Shown here piece after piece: positions 19,924 to 32,096 of a stretch of 64,000 nucleotides of DNA; the stretch's first letter is position 1, and each line of letters opens with the position of its first letter. Position numbers and translations under genes: made by a program. This stretch comes from Aquincola tertiaricarbonis. Lineage in GTDB: Bacteria; Pseudomonadota; Gammaproteobacteria; Burkholderiales; Burkholderiaceae_C. The notes beneath the pieces were generated by a model. That model was given only the letters and a program-made list of their open reading frames with translations. It was not told the origin of the DNA and searched no databases. The stretch lies in the NCBI RefSeq assembly GCF_000969605.1, contig NZ_JZUE01000002.1, forward strand, positions 310,001-374,000, written 5' to 3'.

Positions 19924-22167
19924 TCAGCGCCGCTTGCGGGTCTTGCCTGCCGCAGTGGACTTGCGGCCCGCGCCGCCACCGCCGCCCGCGCTGCGCTTGC
20001 TGGCTGCCTTGCGCGTGCGGGCTTTCACCGCACGGTCGGTTTCCTGCACCGAAGCCAGTTCGTCCACCGCGCTGGAAGCGGCGCGCCGCTCACCCGGCTT
20101 GTCGCGCCCGTTGCGCGACAGCGGCCGCTCCGGCTCGCCTTCACGCACCATGCGGAAGTCGATGCGCCGACCGTCCAGGTCGACGCGGCTGACCTGCACC
20201 CGCACCCGCGAGCCGATCGTGTAGCGCACGCCGCTGCGCTCGCCGCGCAGTTCCTGCCGTGCCTCGTCGAAGCGGAAGTACTCCCCGCCCAGCTCGGTGA
20301 TGTGCACCAGGCCTTCGACGTACAGGCCGTCGAGCGTGACGAAGAGGCCGAAGCTGGTGGCCGCGGTGACGGTGCCGCCGAACTCCTCGCCCAGGCGCTC
20401 GCGCATGTAGCGGCACTTGAGCCAGGCTTCCACGTCGCGCGAGGCCTCGTCGGCACGGCGCTCGTTGGCGCTGCAATGCGCGCCGGCGATGTCCCAGACA
20501 TCGGCTGCGGTGACGCGCGTGGCGCCGGTGGGCGTGGCCACCGCGGCCTTCACCGGCTTGCCGGCCTTGCGCATCGTCACCGTGGGTTCGCTGGCCAGCA
20601 GGTTGGGGTCGAGCTGGTACTTCTTGCCCGACAGCAGGCCCTTGATCACCCGGTGCACGAGCAGGTCCGGGTAGCGGCGGATCGGGCTGGTGAAGTGCGT
20701 GTAGGCCGGGTAGCCAAGGCCGAAGTGGCCGCTGTTGGCCGGCGTGTAGATGGCCTGCTGCATCGAGCGCAGCAGCATGGTGTGGATCTGCAGCGCATCG
20801 GGCCGGTCCTTCGTGGCCTGGGCGATGGCCTGGAACTCACCCGGCGTGGGGTCGTCGCTGACCGACAGGCCCAGCCCCAGCGAGCGCAGGTAGTTCTGCA
20901 GCGTCGTTTTCTTCTCGGGCGTGGGGCCCTCGTGCACGCGGTACAGGCTCTTGTGCTTGCCCTGCTGGATAAAGTCGGCGGCGCACACGTTGGCGGCCAG
21001 CATGGCTTCCTCGATCAGCTTGTGGGCCTCGGTGCGCACGCGCGGCACGATCTTCTCGATGCGGCCGTTCTCGTCGCACACGATCTGCGTCTCGGTGGTC
21101 TCGAAGTCCACCGCGCCACGGGCCGCACGCGCCTTCAGCAGCGCGCGGTAGCAGTCGTTCAGGTGCAGCAGGTGCTCCACCAGGTCGCTGCGCTTGGCGG
21201 CCTCCGGCCCACGGGTGTTGGCCAGGATGGCCGCCACCTCGGTGTATGTGAAGCGCGCATGCGAGTTGATGACGGCCGGGTAGAACTGGTAGGCCTGCAC
21301 GTCGCCGACGTCGGACACCAGCATGTCGCACACCATCGCCAGCCGGTCTTCGTACGGGTTCAGCGAGCACAGTCCGTTGGAGAGCTTCTCCGGCAGCATC
21401 GGAATCACGCGCCGCGGGAAATACACCGAGGTGGCGCGCTCGTAGGCGTCGTCGTCGATCGGCTCGCCAGGCTTCACGTAGTGGCTCACGTCGGCGATGG
21501 CCACGATGAGCCGGAAGCCGTTGAACGCCGTCTTGCCGCGGCCCTTCTTGAAGGGCTCGCAGTACACCGCATCGTCGAAGTCGCGTGCGTCCTCGCCGTC
21601 GATGGTGACCAGCGGCACGTCGGTCAGGTCGATGCGGTGGCGCTTGTCGGCCGGCCGCACGCGGTCGGGCAGCGCCGCGGCCTGCGCCAGCGTCTCGGGC
21701 GAGAAGCGGTGCGGCACCTCGTACTTGCGCACCGCGATCTCGATCTCCATGCCCGGGTCGTCGATCTCGCCCAGCACCTCGCTCACGCGGCCTACCGGCT
21801 GCGAGAACATCGAGGCCGGCTCGGTCAACTCCACCGCCACCACCTGCCCGGCCTGCGCATCGGCGGTGGCGTTCTTCGGGATCAGGATGTCCTGACCGTA
21901 GCGCTTGTCCTCCGGCGCCACCAGCCACACGCCGCTTTCATGCAGCAGCCGGCCGATGATGGGCGACTTGCGGCGCTCGAGGATCTCGAGCACGCGGCCC
22001 TCGGGCCGTCCCTTGCGGTCATAGCGCACCACGCGCACCCGCACCTTGTCGCGGTGGAGCACGGCGCGCATCTCTTGCTGCGACAGGTAGATGTCGTTGC
22101 CACCGGGTTGCAGCACGAAGCCGTGGCCGTCGCGGTGGCCCTGCACGATGCCTTCCACTTCGCTCAT
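19924..22167 (-). CDS. rnr: Ribonuclease R
   Basis: 3'-5' exoribonuclease that degrades structured RNA. It opens at once with the cold-shock OB region (MSEVEGIVQGHRDGHGFVLQ). The RNB catalytic domain has DLTDVPLVTIDGEDARDFDDAVYCE and HFTSPIRRYPDLLVHRVIKGLL, an S1 domain includes GLFVTLDGLYVEGLVHITEL, and a basic tail ends KSTAAGKTRKRR. Length 747 aa from the ATG at 22167. The N-terminal helix-turn-helix found in E. coli RNase R is absent, and the tRNA gene 73 bp upstream leaves no room for it. Confidence 0.95.
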   Translation of the reverse strand: MSEVEGIVQGHRDGHGFVLQPGGNDIYLSQQEMRAVLHRDKVRVRVVRYDRKGRPEGRVLEILERRKSPIIGRLLHESGVWLVAPEDKRYGQDILIPKNATADAQAGQVVAVELTEPASMFSQPVGRVSEVLGEIDDPGMEIEIAVRKYEVPHRFSPETLAQAAALPDRVRPADKRHRIDLTDVPLVTIDGEDARDFDDAVYCEPFKKGRGKTAFNGFRLIVAIADVSHYVKPGEPIDDDAYERATSVYFPRRVIPMLPEKLSNGLCSLNPYEDRLAMVCDMLVSDVGDVQAYQFYPAVINSHARFTYTEVAAILANTRGPEAAKRSDLVEHLLHLNDCYRALLKARAARGAVDFETTETQIVCDENGRIEKIVPRVRTEAHKLIEEAMLAANVCAADFIQQGKHKSLYRVHEGPTPEKKTTLQNYLRSLGLGLSVSDDPTPGEFQAIAQATKDRPDALQIHTMLLRSMQQAIYTPANSGHFGLGYPAYTHFTSPIRRYPDLLVHRVIKGLLSGKKYQLDPNLLASEPTVTMRKAGKPVKAAVATPTGATRVTAADVWDIAGAHCSANERRADEASRDVEAWLKCRYMRERLGEEFGGTVTAATSFGLFVTLDGLYVEGLVHITELGGEYFRFDEARQELRGERSGVRYTIGSRVRVQVSRVDLDGRRIDFRMVREGEPERPLSRNGRDKPGERRAASSAVDELASVQETDRAVKARTRKAASKRSAGGGGGAGRKSTAAGKTRKRR

Positions 22168-22240
22168 CAGAGCGGCGCCGAGGCTGGAGGCGCTTGCGTT
22201 GTTCGAATTTTTGATGATAGACTCTCGGCTTCCCTGAAAT

Positions 22241-22325
<85 letters not shown>

Positions 22326-22344
22326 GAGTTGAATGGATTGAAGC

Positions 22345-22379
22345 AAAAAGGGCCGATGCACACAGCATCGGCCCTTTTT
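22345..22379. terminator. Strong, probably bidirectional terminator
   Basis: A perfect 15-bp stem (aaaaagggccgatgc / gcatcggcccttttt) with a 5-nt loop. Read on the plus strand it ends in a U-run 20 nt after tRNA-Leu. Read on the minus strand it also ends in a U-run and could end the hisZ-purA-phosphoribosyltransferase transcript. Confidence 0.9.
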
Positions 22380-22399
22380 GTTTGTGCGGCAACCGAAGA

Positions 22400-22477
22400 A
22401 GCACCGGACCTCGGCGTCAGCCAAGGAAGCGCCATCAAGGACACTCGATCCTTGATGGCATCAACCAATCCGGTGCT
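22400..22477. repeat. Nested inverted repeat downstream of the phosphoribosyltransferase gene
   Basis: An inner perfect 11-bp stem (gccatcaagga / tccttgatggc, 22431-22441 and 22449-22459, 7-nt loop) lies inside an outer 8-bp inverted repeat (agcaccgg 22400-22407 / ccggtgct 22470-22477). It sits between the phosphoribosyltransferase stop and the shared terminator. It could be a 3'-UTR structure. No open frame is present. Confidence 0.7.
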
Positions 22478-22485
22478 GCCTTCGC

Positions 22486-23007
22486 TCAAACCGCGAACTT
22501 CCTCGCAAGGCCTTCGGGGCGCAGCCCGTCGTATTCCTCGAAGGGCTGATGGATCCACGGGCTGGTCGTCAGCATCTCGACGTAGTAGTCGGGCGTGTAG
22601 GTCGATACGCCCTTGGTCCAGATGACAGCCGAGCGCAGTTCCTGGATGGAAGGCATGCCACGCAGCCGGTCGACCACCGCGCGCAGCGTGATGCCGGAAT
22701 CGGCGAGGTCGTCCACCAGCAGCACGCGGCCAGCCAGTTCGCCCTTGGGCATGGTGATGTACTTGGCCATGTCCAGCCGGCCCTGGATGGTGCCGGCCTC
22801 GGCACGATACGAACTGGTGGACATGATCGCCAGCGGCTTGTCGAACACGCGCGACAGCACGTCGCCCGGGCGCATGCCGCCGCGGGCCAGGCACAGGATC
22901 TGGTCGAACTCCCAGCCCGAGTTGTAGACCTTGAGCGCCAGGCGCTCCGTCAGCATGTGGTACTCGTCCCAGGAGACGTACAGGTGTTTGCCGTCGTCGG
23001 TCAGCAT
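22486..23007 (-). CDS. Phosphoribosyltransferase-domain protein, hypoxanthine/xanthine type
   Basis: Type I PRTase, likely purine salvage (base plus PRPP to nucleotide). The PRPP motif is VLLVDDLADSGITLRAV. The N-terminal part has YVSWDEYHMLTERLALKVYNSGWEFDQILCLARGGMRPGDVLSRVF, similar to xanthine-guanine or hypoxanthine transferases of this order. 173 aa from the ATG at 23007, with a GGAG site. It lies 28 nt after purA, so de novo AMP synthesis and salvage seem linked. The base specificity cannot be read from sequence. Confidence 0.88.
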   Translation of the reverse strand: MLTDDGKHLYVSWDEYHMLTERLALKVYNSGWEFDQILCLARGGMRPGDVLSRVFDKPLAIMSTSSYRAEAGTIQGRLDMAKYITMPKGELAGRVLLVDDLADSGITLRAVVDRLRGMPSIQELRSAVIWTKGVSTYTPDYYVEMLTTSPWIHQPFEEYDGLRPEGLARKFAV

Positions 23008-23035
23008 CGTGGGCTCCTTGTCTGGCGATGGGGCA

Positions 23036-25580
<2,545 letters not shown>

Positions 25581-25606
25581 CAAAATGCACCGGTATTAAA
25601 AACCCG

Positions 25607-25612
25607 ATTGTA
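25607..25612 (-). promoter_or_regulatory. Possible -10 box of the hisZ-purA promoter
   Basis: TACAAT on the minus strand, 27 bp before the hisZ ATG, is a near-consensus -10 hexamer in a locally AT-rich stretch. The -35 region 17 bp upstream is poor. The 186-bp gap between hflC and hisZ holds no open frame of note, so a fresh promoter here is reasonable. Confidence 0.5.
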
Positions 25613-25766
25613 CGGGCGTGGAAACGGCCGCCAGCCGGTGCCGGCGGCCTGTTGGCGCGGCGGGGTCCGGGCGCTGGCCGGCCCCAGCCTCAGGCGGCGC
25701 AGGGCCCCAGCCGCGCTTGCAGCATGCAGCGCTGCGGCCGCCGAACGCAGCGGCAGTCTTGCGGCC

Positions 25767-26654
25767 TCAGCGGCCGGTCGGCGTGCTGCTCTGCGAGCCG
25801 CGCATGGCGCGGAAGAACTCGCTGTTGGGATCGACCACCATCACGTCGCCCTTGGTGCGGAAGCTGGCGCGGTAGGCCTCCAGGCTGCGATAGAACTGGG
25901 CGAACTGGGGATCGCGGCCAAAGGCGTCGGCATACAGCGCCGAGGCCTGCGCATCGCCCTCGCCCTTGATCTTCTGCGCGTCGCGGTAGGCCTCGGCGAT
26001 GATGACTTCGCGTTGCCGGTCGGCATCGGCGCGGATCTTCTCGCCGTCGGCCGCGCCCTGCGAACGCAGCTCGTTGGCCACCTGCTTGCGCTCCGATTCC
26101 ATGCGGCGGTAGACGGCGTCGGTGATGTCGGCGACGAAGTCCACGCGCTTGACGCGCACGTCGATGATCTCGATGCCGAAGGCCTTGCCCTCGTCGGCCA
26201 GGCGGTCGCGCACGGCCTGCATCACCTGCTCGCGCTCGGTGGCCAGCACGCCGCGCACGGTGCGGCGGGTCACCACCTCGTTGAAAGCAGCCTGCACCAC
26301 CGGCGCCAGGCGGCTTTCCAGGTTGCGGATGTCGACGCCGCTGTTGCGGATGAACTGGCGCGGCTCCACGATGCGCCACTTGATCAGCCAGTCGATCACC
26401 AGGCTCTTCTTCTCGGCGGTGAAGATCGGGCGGGTCTCGGGGCTGTCCAGGGTCTGCACGCGCTTGTCGAGGAACACCACGTTCTGGAACGGCGGCGGCA
26501 GCTTGAATTTGAGGCCGGGCTCGGTGATCACTTCCTTGATCTCACCCAGCGCGTAGACCACCGCCACCTGGCGCTGGTCGACGATGAAAAGCGTTGAGCT
26601 GGCGAGCATCAGCAGGATCAGCGCGCCGGCAACGATGGCTCCGATTCGGTTCAT
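25767..26654 (-). CDS. hflC: FtsH protease modulator HflC
   Basis: SPFH/prohibitin-type inner-membrane protein that with HflK cages FtsH from the periplasmic side. One N-terminal membrane helix (residues 5-24) is followed by the SPFH domain (QRQVAVVYALGEI, GLKFKLPPPFQNVVFLDKRVQTLD) and a helical region (ESERKQVANELRSQGAADGEKIRADADRQ). Length 295 aa. It follows hflK by 22 nt. Confidence 0.96.
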   Translation of the reverse strand: MNRIGAIVAGALILLMLASSTLFIVDQRQVAVVYALGEIKEVITEPGLKFKLPPPFQNVVFLDKRVQTLDSPETRPIFTAEKKSLVIDWLIKWRIVEPRQFIRNSGVDIRNLESRLAPVVQAAFNEVVTRRTVRGVLATEREQVMQAVRDRLADEGKAFGIEIIDVRVKRVDFVADITDAVYRRMESERKQVANELRSQGAADGEKIRADADRQREVIIAEAYRDAQKIKGEGDAQASALYADAFGRDPQFAQFYRSLEAYRASFRTKGDVMVVDPNSEFFRAMRGSQSSTPTGR

Positions 26655-26676
26655 GTTGTCTATGTCTCCTGCAAGC

Positions 26677-28014
26677 TCAGCGGACTTCGCGGTCGCGGCT
26701 GCGCTGGTTCTCGCGCGATCGGACGTCGGCGGCGGACGAGCCGCTGGGCACGCTGTCCATCGGCGTCGGTGGGGTGGCCACGCCGGAGGCGGGCGCGCCC
26801 GCGCCGCCGGCCTGCGGCTGCTGCAGCAGCTTGTCCAGCGGCAGGTACAGCAGGTTGGATCCGTTGCGGCTGTCCACCATCACCTTGCTGACGTTGCTGT
26901 AGACCTGCTGCATCGTCTCGATGTAGAGGCGGTCGCGCGTCACGGCCGGTGCCTTCTGGTATTCCGTCAGCACCGAGCGGAAGCGCTGCGCGTCACCCTC
27001 GCCCTGGGCGGTCACGCGGGCCTTGTAGCCCTCGGCCTCCTCGCGCAGGCGCGCGGCCGTGCCCTGCGCCTTTGGAATCACGTCGCTGGCGTAGGCCTGG
27101 CCTTCGTTCTTGAAGCGGTCGCGGTCGGCCCCGGCCTTCACCGCGTCGTTGAACGCCGCCTGCACCTGCTCGGGTACCTGCACGTTCTGCACGTTGACGT
27201 TGGCCACGATGATGCCGGCCTTCAGCCGGTCAAGCTGCGCCTGCACGGACTTCGCCAGGTCGGTGGCGATGGCGTCACGCTGCTCGTACAGCACCTGGTC
27301 GATTCGGCTGCGGCCGACGATCTCGCGCACCGCCGATTCGGCCGCCTGCACCACGGCTTCGTCGGGACTGCGGTTCTCGAACAGGAACTCGCGGGCATCC
27401 TTCAGCCGGTATTGCACGGTAAAGCGGATGTCGACGATGTTCTCGTCCTCGGTGAGCATGGAGGAGTCGCGCAGGCCGGTGGCCTGCACCACGCTGTTGC
27501 GGCCCACTTCCACCGAGCGCAGCTGCGTCACGGGCACCGTCTCATGCGCCTGGAACGGATACGGGAAGCGCCACTGGAAGCCGGCCTCGGCCGTGTAGGC
27601 ATAACGCCCGAAGGAAGTGACCACCGCCTGGTGGCCTTCCTGCACGATGAAGAAGCCGCTGGCCAGCCACACCAGCACCACCACCACGCCGATCAGGCCC
27701 GCGCCGATGCCGGCGCTCTTCATGTCGGGCCGGAAGTTCGGGCCGCCGCCATCGCCGCTGCCACCGCGGTTGTTGTTGCCGCCGCCGGTGGGCTTGCCGC
27801 CCAGCAGCCCGCTGAGCTTGCGGTTGAAGTCGCGCCAGAGTTCGTCGAGATCGGGTGGGCCGTCGTTGCGGCCGTTGTTGAGCACGAGGGTGTCGCTGGC
27901 GTCTGCGCGGCGCCGCGGCCAGGCGCTGCGAGCCAGGCCGGCCAGGAGCGCGCGGGAGGCCTGGGCGACGGCCGACAGGCTGGAACGCTCGGGGAACGAT
28001 GGGCGCATGTTCAT
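26677..28014 (-). CDS. hflK: FtsH protease modulator HflK
   Basis: Partner of HflC. The cytosolic N-terminus is Gly/Asn-rich (GGGNNNRGGSGDGGG, residues 76-91) and includes PPDLDELWRDFNRKLSGLLG. A membrane helix lies at about 103-124, the SPFH domain begins at EGHQAVVTSFGRY, and the C-terminus is long and Ala/Ser/Arg-rich. Length 445 aa. Its ATG overlaps the hflX TGA by 4 nt, which implies coupling. Confidence 0.96.
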   Translation of the reverse strand: MNMRPSFPERSSLSAVAQASRALLAGLARSAWPRRRADASDTLVLNNGRNDGPPDLDELWRDFNRKLSGLLGGKPTGGGNNNRGGSGDGGGPNFRPDMKSAGIGAGLIGVVVVLVWLASGFFIVQEGHQAVVTSFGRYAYTAEAGFQWRFPYPFQAHETVPVTQLRSVEVGRNSVVQATGLRDSSMLTEDENIVDIRFTVQYRLKDAREFLFENRSPDEAVVQAAESAVREIVGRSRIDQVLYEQRDAIATDLAKSVQAQLDRLKAGIIVANVNVQNVQVPEQVQAAFNDAVKAGADRDRFKNEGQAYASDVIPKAQGTAARLREEAEGYKARVTAQGEGDAQRFRSVLTEYQKAPAVTRDRLYIETMQQVYSNVSKVMVDSRNGSNLLYLPLDKLLQQPQAGGAGAPASGVATPPTPMDSVPSGSSAADVRSRENQRSRDREVR

Positions 28015-29252
28015 GCTTGCATGGATCGGGTGGCGGGAGCCTCGTCGGCTTCCGGTGAGGGGGGCTCGTCGGCCTCGGCGGCGGCTTCGCCGGCCGGGGT
28101 GACGTAATCGTCGGCATTGCCGCTGGCGGCCGCGGCGATGGCTTCGCGCAGCGCCTCCAGGCCGGTGCCTTCCATGGCACTGAGGAAGATACGCGGCACC
28201 CGCAGGCCCGGCGCACGTTCCACCGCATCGACCAGCACCCGCGGCCGGGTGGCCTCGTCGAGACGGTCGAGCTTGTTGTAGACGAGGATTTGCGGAATGC
28301 GTTCGGCGTCGATCTCGGCCAGCACGCGATCCACTTCGTCGAGCTGCTCGGCCAGCTGCGGGCTGGAGGCATCCACCACGTGCAGCAGCAGGTCGGCCTC
28401 GGCCGCCTCCTGCAAGGTGGCGCGGAAAGCCTCCACCAGCTTGTGCGGCAGGTCGCGGATGAAGCCGACGGTGTCCGACAGCGAGACGGTGCCGCCCAGC
28501 TGCGGCAGGTAGAGCTGCCGCGTGGTGGTGTCCAGCGTGGCGAAGAGCTGGTCGGCGGCGTAGGTTCGGGCCTTGACCAGAGAATTGAACAGCGTCGACT
28601 TGCCGGCGTTGGTGTAGCCCACCAGCGAGATGCGGAAGGTGCCGCTCTTCTCCCGCGCCCGGCGCTGCGTGCCGCGCTGGCGCTTGACCTTCTCGAGCCG
28701 CTGCTTCACGGTCTTGATGCGGTCGCCGATCATCCGCCGGTCGAGCTCGATCTGCGCTTCGCCCGGCCCGCCGCGGGTGCCGATGCCGCCCTGCTGGCGC
28801 TCCAGGTGGCTCCAGCGGCGCACGAGGCGGGTGGCGACGTACTGCAGCCGCGCCAGTTCCACCTGCAGCTTGCCCTCATGGCTCTGGGCGCGCTGGGCGA
28901 AGATCTCGAGGATGAGGGCGGTGCGGTCGGCCACCTGCACGCCCAGGTGGCGCTCCAGGTTGCGCTGCTGCGCCGGGCTCAGCGCCTGGTCGAAGATGAC
29001 ACCGGTGGCCCGGTGTTGTTCCACCAGGGCCTTGATCTCGTCGGCCTTGCCGCTGCCTACGAAGAGCGCGGCATCGGGCGCCTTGCGGCGGGCGATCAGG
29101 CGCGCCACCGCGACGTCGCCGGCCGACTCGGCCAGCAGCGCCAGTTCGTCGAGCGTGGGATCGAAGGAGGACGATGGGCCCAGGTCGACGCCGACGAGCA
29201 CCGCCCGGGCGCCGTCGGCTGCAGCACCGGACGGAGAAACGTCAGAACTCAA
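28011..29252 (-). CDS. hflX: Ribosome-dissociating GTPase HflX
   Basis: GTPase that splits stalled or heat-damaged 70S ribosomes. The N-terminal HflX domain has GSGKADEIKALV and VIFDQALSPAQQRNLER. The RGGPGEAQIELDRR linker precedes the G domain with G1 GYTNAGKST, G3 DTVGFIRDLPH and G4 NKLD. The C-terminal tail is Ala/Glu-rich. The start is uncertain: TTG at 29252 gives 413 aa with no clear ribosome site; a GTG at VLVGVDLGP is an alternative. It lies 23 nt after hfq. Confidence 0.95.
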   Translation of the reverse strand: MSSDVSPSGAAADGARAVLVGVDLGPSSSFDPTLDELALLAESAGDVAVARLIARRKAPDAALFVGSGKADEIKALVEQHRATGVIFDQALSPAQQRNLERHLGVQVADRTALILEIFAQRAQSHEGKLQVELARLQYVATRLVRRWSHLERQQGGIGTRGGPGEAQIELDRRMIGDRIKTVKQRLEKVKRQRGTQRRAREKSGTFRISLVGYTNAGKSTLFNSLVKARTYAADQLFATLDTTTRQLYLPQLGGTVSLSDTVGFIRDLPHKLVEAFRATLQEAAEADLLLHVVDASSPQLAEQLDEVDRVLAEIDAERIPQILVYNKLDRLDEATRPRVLVDAVERAPGLRVPRIFLSAMEGTGLEALREAIAAAASGNADDYVTPAGEAAAEADEPPSPEADEAPATRSMQA

Positions 29253-29275
29253 AGCAGGATGTGCCAGCTCGGCCG

Positions 29276-29518
29276 TCAGGCCGCTTCACCGGGTTCTTGC
29301 GCGTGGAAATTGACCGCGCGACCGGGAACCACCGTGGAAATGGCATGTTTGTAGACCATCTGGGTCACGGTGTTGCGCAACAGGACGACGTACTGGTCGA
29401 AGGATTCGATGTGGCCCTGCAGCTTGATGCCATTGACCAGATAGATCGACACCGGAACATGTTCCTTGCGCAGCAGGTTCAGAAATGGGTCTTGTAGCAA
29501 TTGCCCTTTATTACTCAC
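29276..29518 (-). CDS. hfq: RNA chaperone Hfq
   Basis: Hexameric Sm-like protein that pairs small RNAs with mRNAs. The Sm1 motif [19 protein letters not shown] and Sm2 motif [14 protein letters not shown] are intact, and the distal-face [17 protein letters not shown] is present. It is 80 aa with a short acidic tail. The start is GTG at 29518 (VSNKGQLLQ), with GGAG 8 nt upstream. The frame stays open 26 codons further but without similarity. Confidence 0.97.
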   Translation of the reverse strand: MSNKGQLLQDPFLNLLRKEHVPVSIYLVNGIKLQGHIESFDQYVVLLRNTVTQMVYKHAISTVVPGRAVNFHAQEPGEAA

Positions 29519-29614
29519 GACATTCTCCGTGTCTGTTTCAGATGCGTGCCACGTTAGCACAGGGTTGCCCCTAGTGGCCGGCGGGCCCCGCGACAACCTT
29601 TCCCCGCCCCGCCT

Positions 29615-30955
29615 CTAGGAGCCCTTGTCGTCGAAAGGGTTCCGCGAAGATTTCATTTCTATGCGCAGCGGGGTGCCGGTGAGCTTGAAATGCTCCCGGA
29701 TGCGACCTTCCAGAAAGCGCTTGTAGGCGTCGGTGATGTGCTCGAGCGAGTTTCCGTGGATCACCACCACCGGCGGATTCATGCCGCCTTGGTGCGCATA
29801 TCGCAGCTTGGGGCGGAAATTGCCAGCCCGCTTGGGTGCCTGGTGTTCCACCGCCTCGTGCACCAGCCGGGTGAGCACCGGGGTGCTCATCTTCACCGTG
29901 GCCGAGGCGTGCGCGTCGGCGATCGTCTTCCACAGCGGGCCCAGGCCCTGCCGCTTCAAAGCGGAGATCTGGATGATGGGCGCGAACTTGAGGAAGGCAA
30001 GCCGGCTGGCGATGGAGCGGTCCAGCATCTCGCGCTGGTAGCTGTCCACCGCGTCCCACTTGTTGACGGCCAGCACCACCGCGCGGCCGGCGTCCAGCAC
30101 ATAGCCGGCGATGTGGGCGTCCTGCTCGGTCACCCCCTGGGTGGCGTCCAGCAGCAGCACCACCACGTTGGCGTCGGCGATGGCCTGCAGCGTCTTGACC
30201 ACCGAGAACTTCTCGATGGCCTCGAACACCCTACCCTTGCGGCGCAGGCCGGCGGTGTCGATCAGTTCGAAGCGCTTGCCGTTGCGCTCGAACGGCACAT
30301 GGATGGCATCGCGCGTGGTGCCGGGCATGTCGAAGGCGATCAGCCGCTCCTCGCCCAGCCAGGTGTTGATCAACGTGCTCTTGCCCACATTGGGCCGTCC
30401 AGCCACGGCCAGGCGGATCGGGCGTTCCTCGCCGTCGGCGGGTTCTTCCTCGTCCTCGGGCCAGGTGAAGCTCTCGAGCACCGCTTCCACCAGGCTGCGG
30501 ATGCCCTGGCCGTGCGCGGCGCTGATGGGATGCGGCTCGCCCATGCCGAGTTCATGGAACTCCGACAGCATCGGCGATTCGGCCATGCCTTCGGCCTTGT
30601 TCACCGCGATGAAGACCCGCTTGTTGGCCGCGCGCAGGTAGCGCGCGATGTCGGCGTCCTGGCCGGACAGGCCGGATCGGATGTCCAGCACGAAGATCAC
30701 GGCGTCGGCCTCGGCCACCGCCTGCTTGGTCTGCTTGGCCATCTCGGCCACCACGCCGGTGGGCTTGTCGGGCTCGAAGCCGCCGGTGTCGATGACGATG
30801 AACTCGCGGCTGCCCAGCCGGGCGTCGCCGTAGTGGCGGTCGCGCGTCAGGCCGGCGAAGTCCGCCACGATGGCGTCCCGGCTCTTGGTGATGCGGTTGA
30901 AGAGCGTGCTCTTGCCGACATTGGGGCGGCCCACGAGGGCCACGACCGGTTTCAT
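29615..30955 (-). CDS. der: Ribosome assembly GTPase Der (EngA)
   Basis: Essential double GTPase for 50S maturation. Two G domains each carry GRPNVGKST (residues 9-17 and about 187-195), with DTGGFEP and DTAGLRRKG as G3 regions, NKAEG and NKWD as G4. The C-terminal KH-like domain ([25 protein letters not shown]) is complete. Length 446 aa. It precedes hfq by 96 bp. Confidence 0.97.
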   Translation of the reverse strand: MKPVVALVGRPNVGKSTLFNRITKSRDAIVADFAGLTRDRHYGDARLGSREFIVIDTGGFEPDKPTGVVAEMAKQTKQAVAEADAVIFVLDIRSGLSGQDADIARYLRAANKRVFIAVNKAEGMAESPMLSEFHELGMGEPHPISAAHGQGIRSLVEAVLESFTWPEDEEEPADGEERPIRLAVAGRPNVGKSTLINTWLGEERLIAFDMPGTTRDAIHVPFERNGKRFELIDTAGLRRKGRVFEAIEKFSVVKTLQAIADANVVVLLLDATQGVTEQDAHIAGYVLDAGRAVVLAVNKWDAVDSYQREMLDRSIASRLAFLKFAPIIQISALKRQGLGPLWKTIADAHASATVKMSTPVLTRLVHEAVEHQAPKRAGNFRPKLRYAHQGGMNPPVVVIHGNSLEHITDAYKRFLEGRIREHFKLTGTPLRIEMKSSRNPFDDKGS

Positions 30956-30974
30956 GTGTGCTGCCTGTTGACTG

Positions 30975-32096
30975 TCATTCCGGGCGGAACGCGAACACGC
31001 CGCCGTTGCGGGTGGTCACGACCACGGTGTTGCCCCACCGCACCGGCAGGCCCACGACCGGCGAGCCGTCTGTGGGCAGGCGCAGCAGGGTGGTGCCGTT
31101 GGTGCGATCCAGGAAGTGCACCTGGCCTTCGACGTCGCCGAAGATCACCGTGCGGCCGACCACCAGGCCGCCGCTGAGCTGCCGGTAGAGCAGCCGCTCG
31201 GAGGTCCAGGCCACGTCGCCGTTGGTGCCCCGCCAGGCGGTGATGCGGTCGCTGGCATCGGCACCGACGACCAGTTCGGCATCGCCGCCGACGGCCTGCA
31301 CGCCGCCCACGTTCTTGCTCCACTGCAGCGTGCCGCGCTCGGCATTCACGCAGCCCACGGCGGACTGGAAGGCCCGCACGCAGACGGCGTCGCCGTTGCG
31401 CGCCGGCGGCCCGATCAGGTCGGCGAGCCGTTCCACCTCGTTGGTACCGCGCGGGGTGGCCACGGCCACGTCCCAGCGCACGGTGCCGCGCAGCGGGTCG
31501 ACGCCCAGCAGGCGCGGGCCCTGGCCCACCAGCAAGGTGTCCTTGAACGGCGCCAGCACGCTGGCCTGCGACAGTGTGAGCGCGTCGCCCGGGCGCTGCA
31601 GCCGCCACAGCGGCTTGCCGTCCAGCGCGTCGAAGGCATTGACGATGCGATCCACGCCCATCACGAACACCCGCTCGCCGGCCACCAGCGGCGGCGTGGC
31701 CACGCGCGCGTTCAGGCGCACCTTCCACTTGACGGCGCCACGCTCCATGGCCACCAGCTCGTTGTCGCGGGTGACGACGGCGGCGATGCGGCCATCGCTG
31801 CCCACGCCGGCCACGATGGGCCCACCGGCATTGCCACGCCACAGTTCAGCGCCGCTGTCGGCCTGCAGGGCCACCACGTTGCCGTTGCCGGAGGCCAGCG
31901 TCAGCTCGCCTTCGCGCACGGTGGGCACCAGCGGGAAGTCCAGCCTGTCCAGCCGGGCGCTCCACACCAGGCGGCCGGCGATCTGCGGCGAGACGGTCTC
32001 CAGCGGCGTGGGCTTGGGCTTGTCGGTGGACGAGCAGCCGGCGGCCAGGGCCATCGCCAGGGCGGCAGCGGCGGCGGAAAGAAGACGGCGCTGCAT
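30975..32096 (-). CDS. bamB: Outer-membrane assembly lipoprotein BamB
   Basis: Eight-bladed PQQ-type beta-propeller lipoprotein that binds the BamA POTRA domains. The signal peptide ends with lipobox LAAGCSS (lipidated Cys about residue 21). Repeated Trp-docking blades include [28 protein letters not shown] and [13 protein letters not shown]. Length 373 aa. The ATG at 32096 overlaps the upstream stop by one base. The yfgM-bamB-der order is widely conserved. Confidence 0.95.
   Translation of the reverse strand: MQRRLLSAAAAALAMALAAGCSSTDKPKPTPLETVSPQIAGRLVWSARLDRLDFPLVPTVREGELTLASGNGNVVALQADSGAELWRGNAGGPIVAGVGSDGRIAAVVTRDNELVAMERGAVKWKVRLNARVATPPLVAGERVFVMGVDRIVNAFDALDGKPLWRLQRPGDALTLSQASVLAPFKDTLLVGQGPRLLGVDPLRGTVRWDVAVATPRGTNEVERLADLIGPPARNGDAVCVRAFQSAVGCVNAERGTLQWSKNVGGVQAVGGDAELVVGADASDRITAWRGTNGDVAWTSERLLYRQLSGGLVVGRTVIFGDVEGQVHFLDRTNGTTLLRLPTDGSPVVGLPVRWGNTVVVTTRNGGVFAFRPE

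Noticed and set aside
25581-25766. Possible small membrane protein gene (DUF2065-like) between hflC and hisZ, as I recall for related genomes
   Set aside because: The minus strand here shows only an 11-codon frame after an ATG and no hydrophobic small protein, so I do not annotate one.
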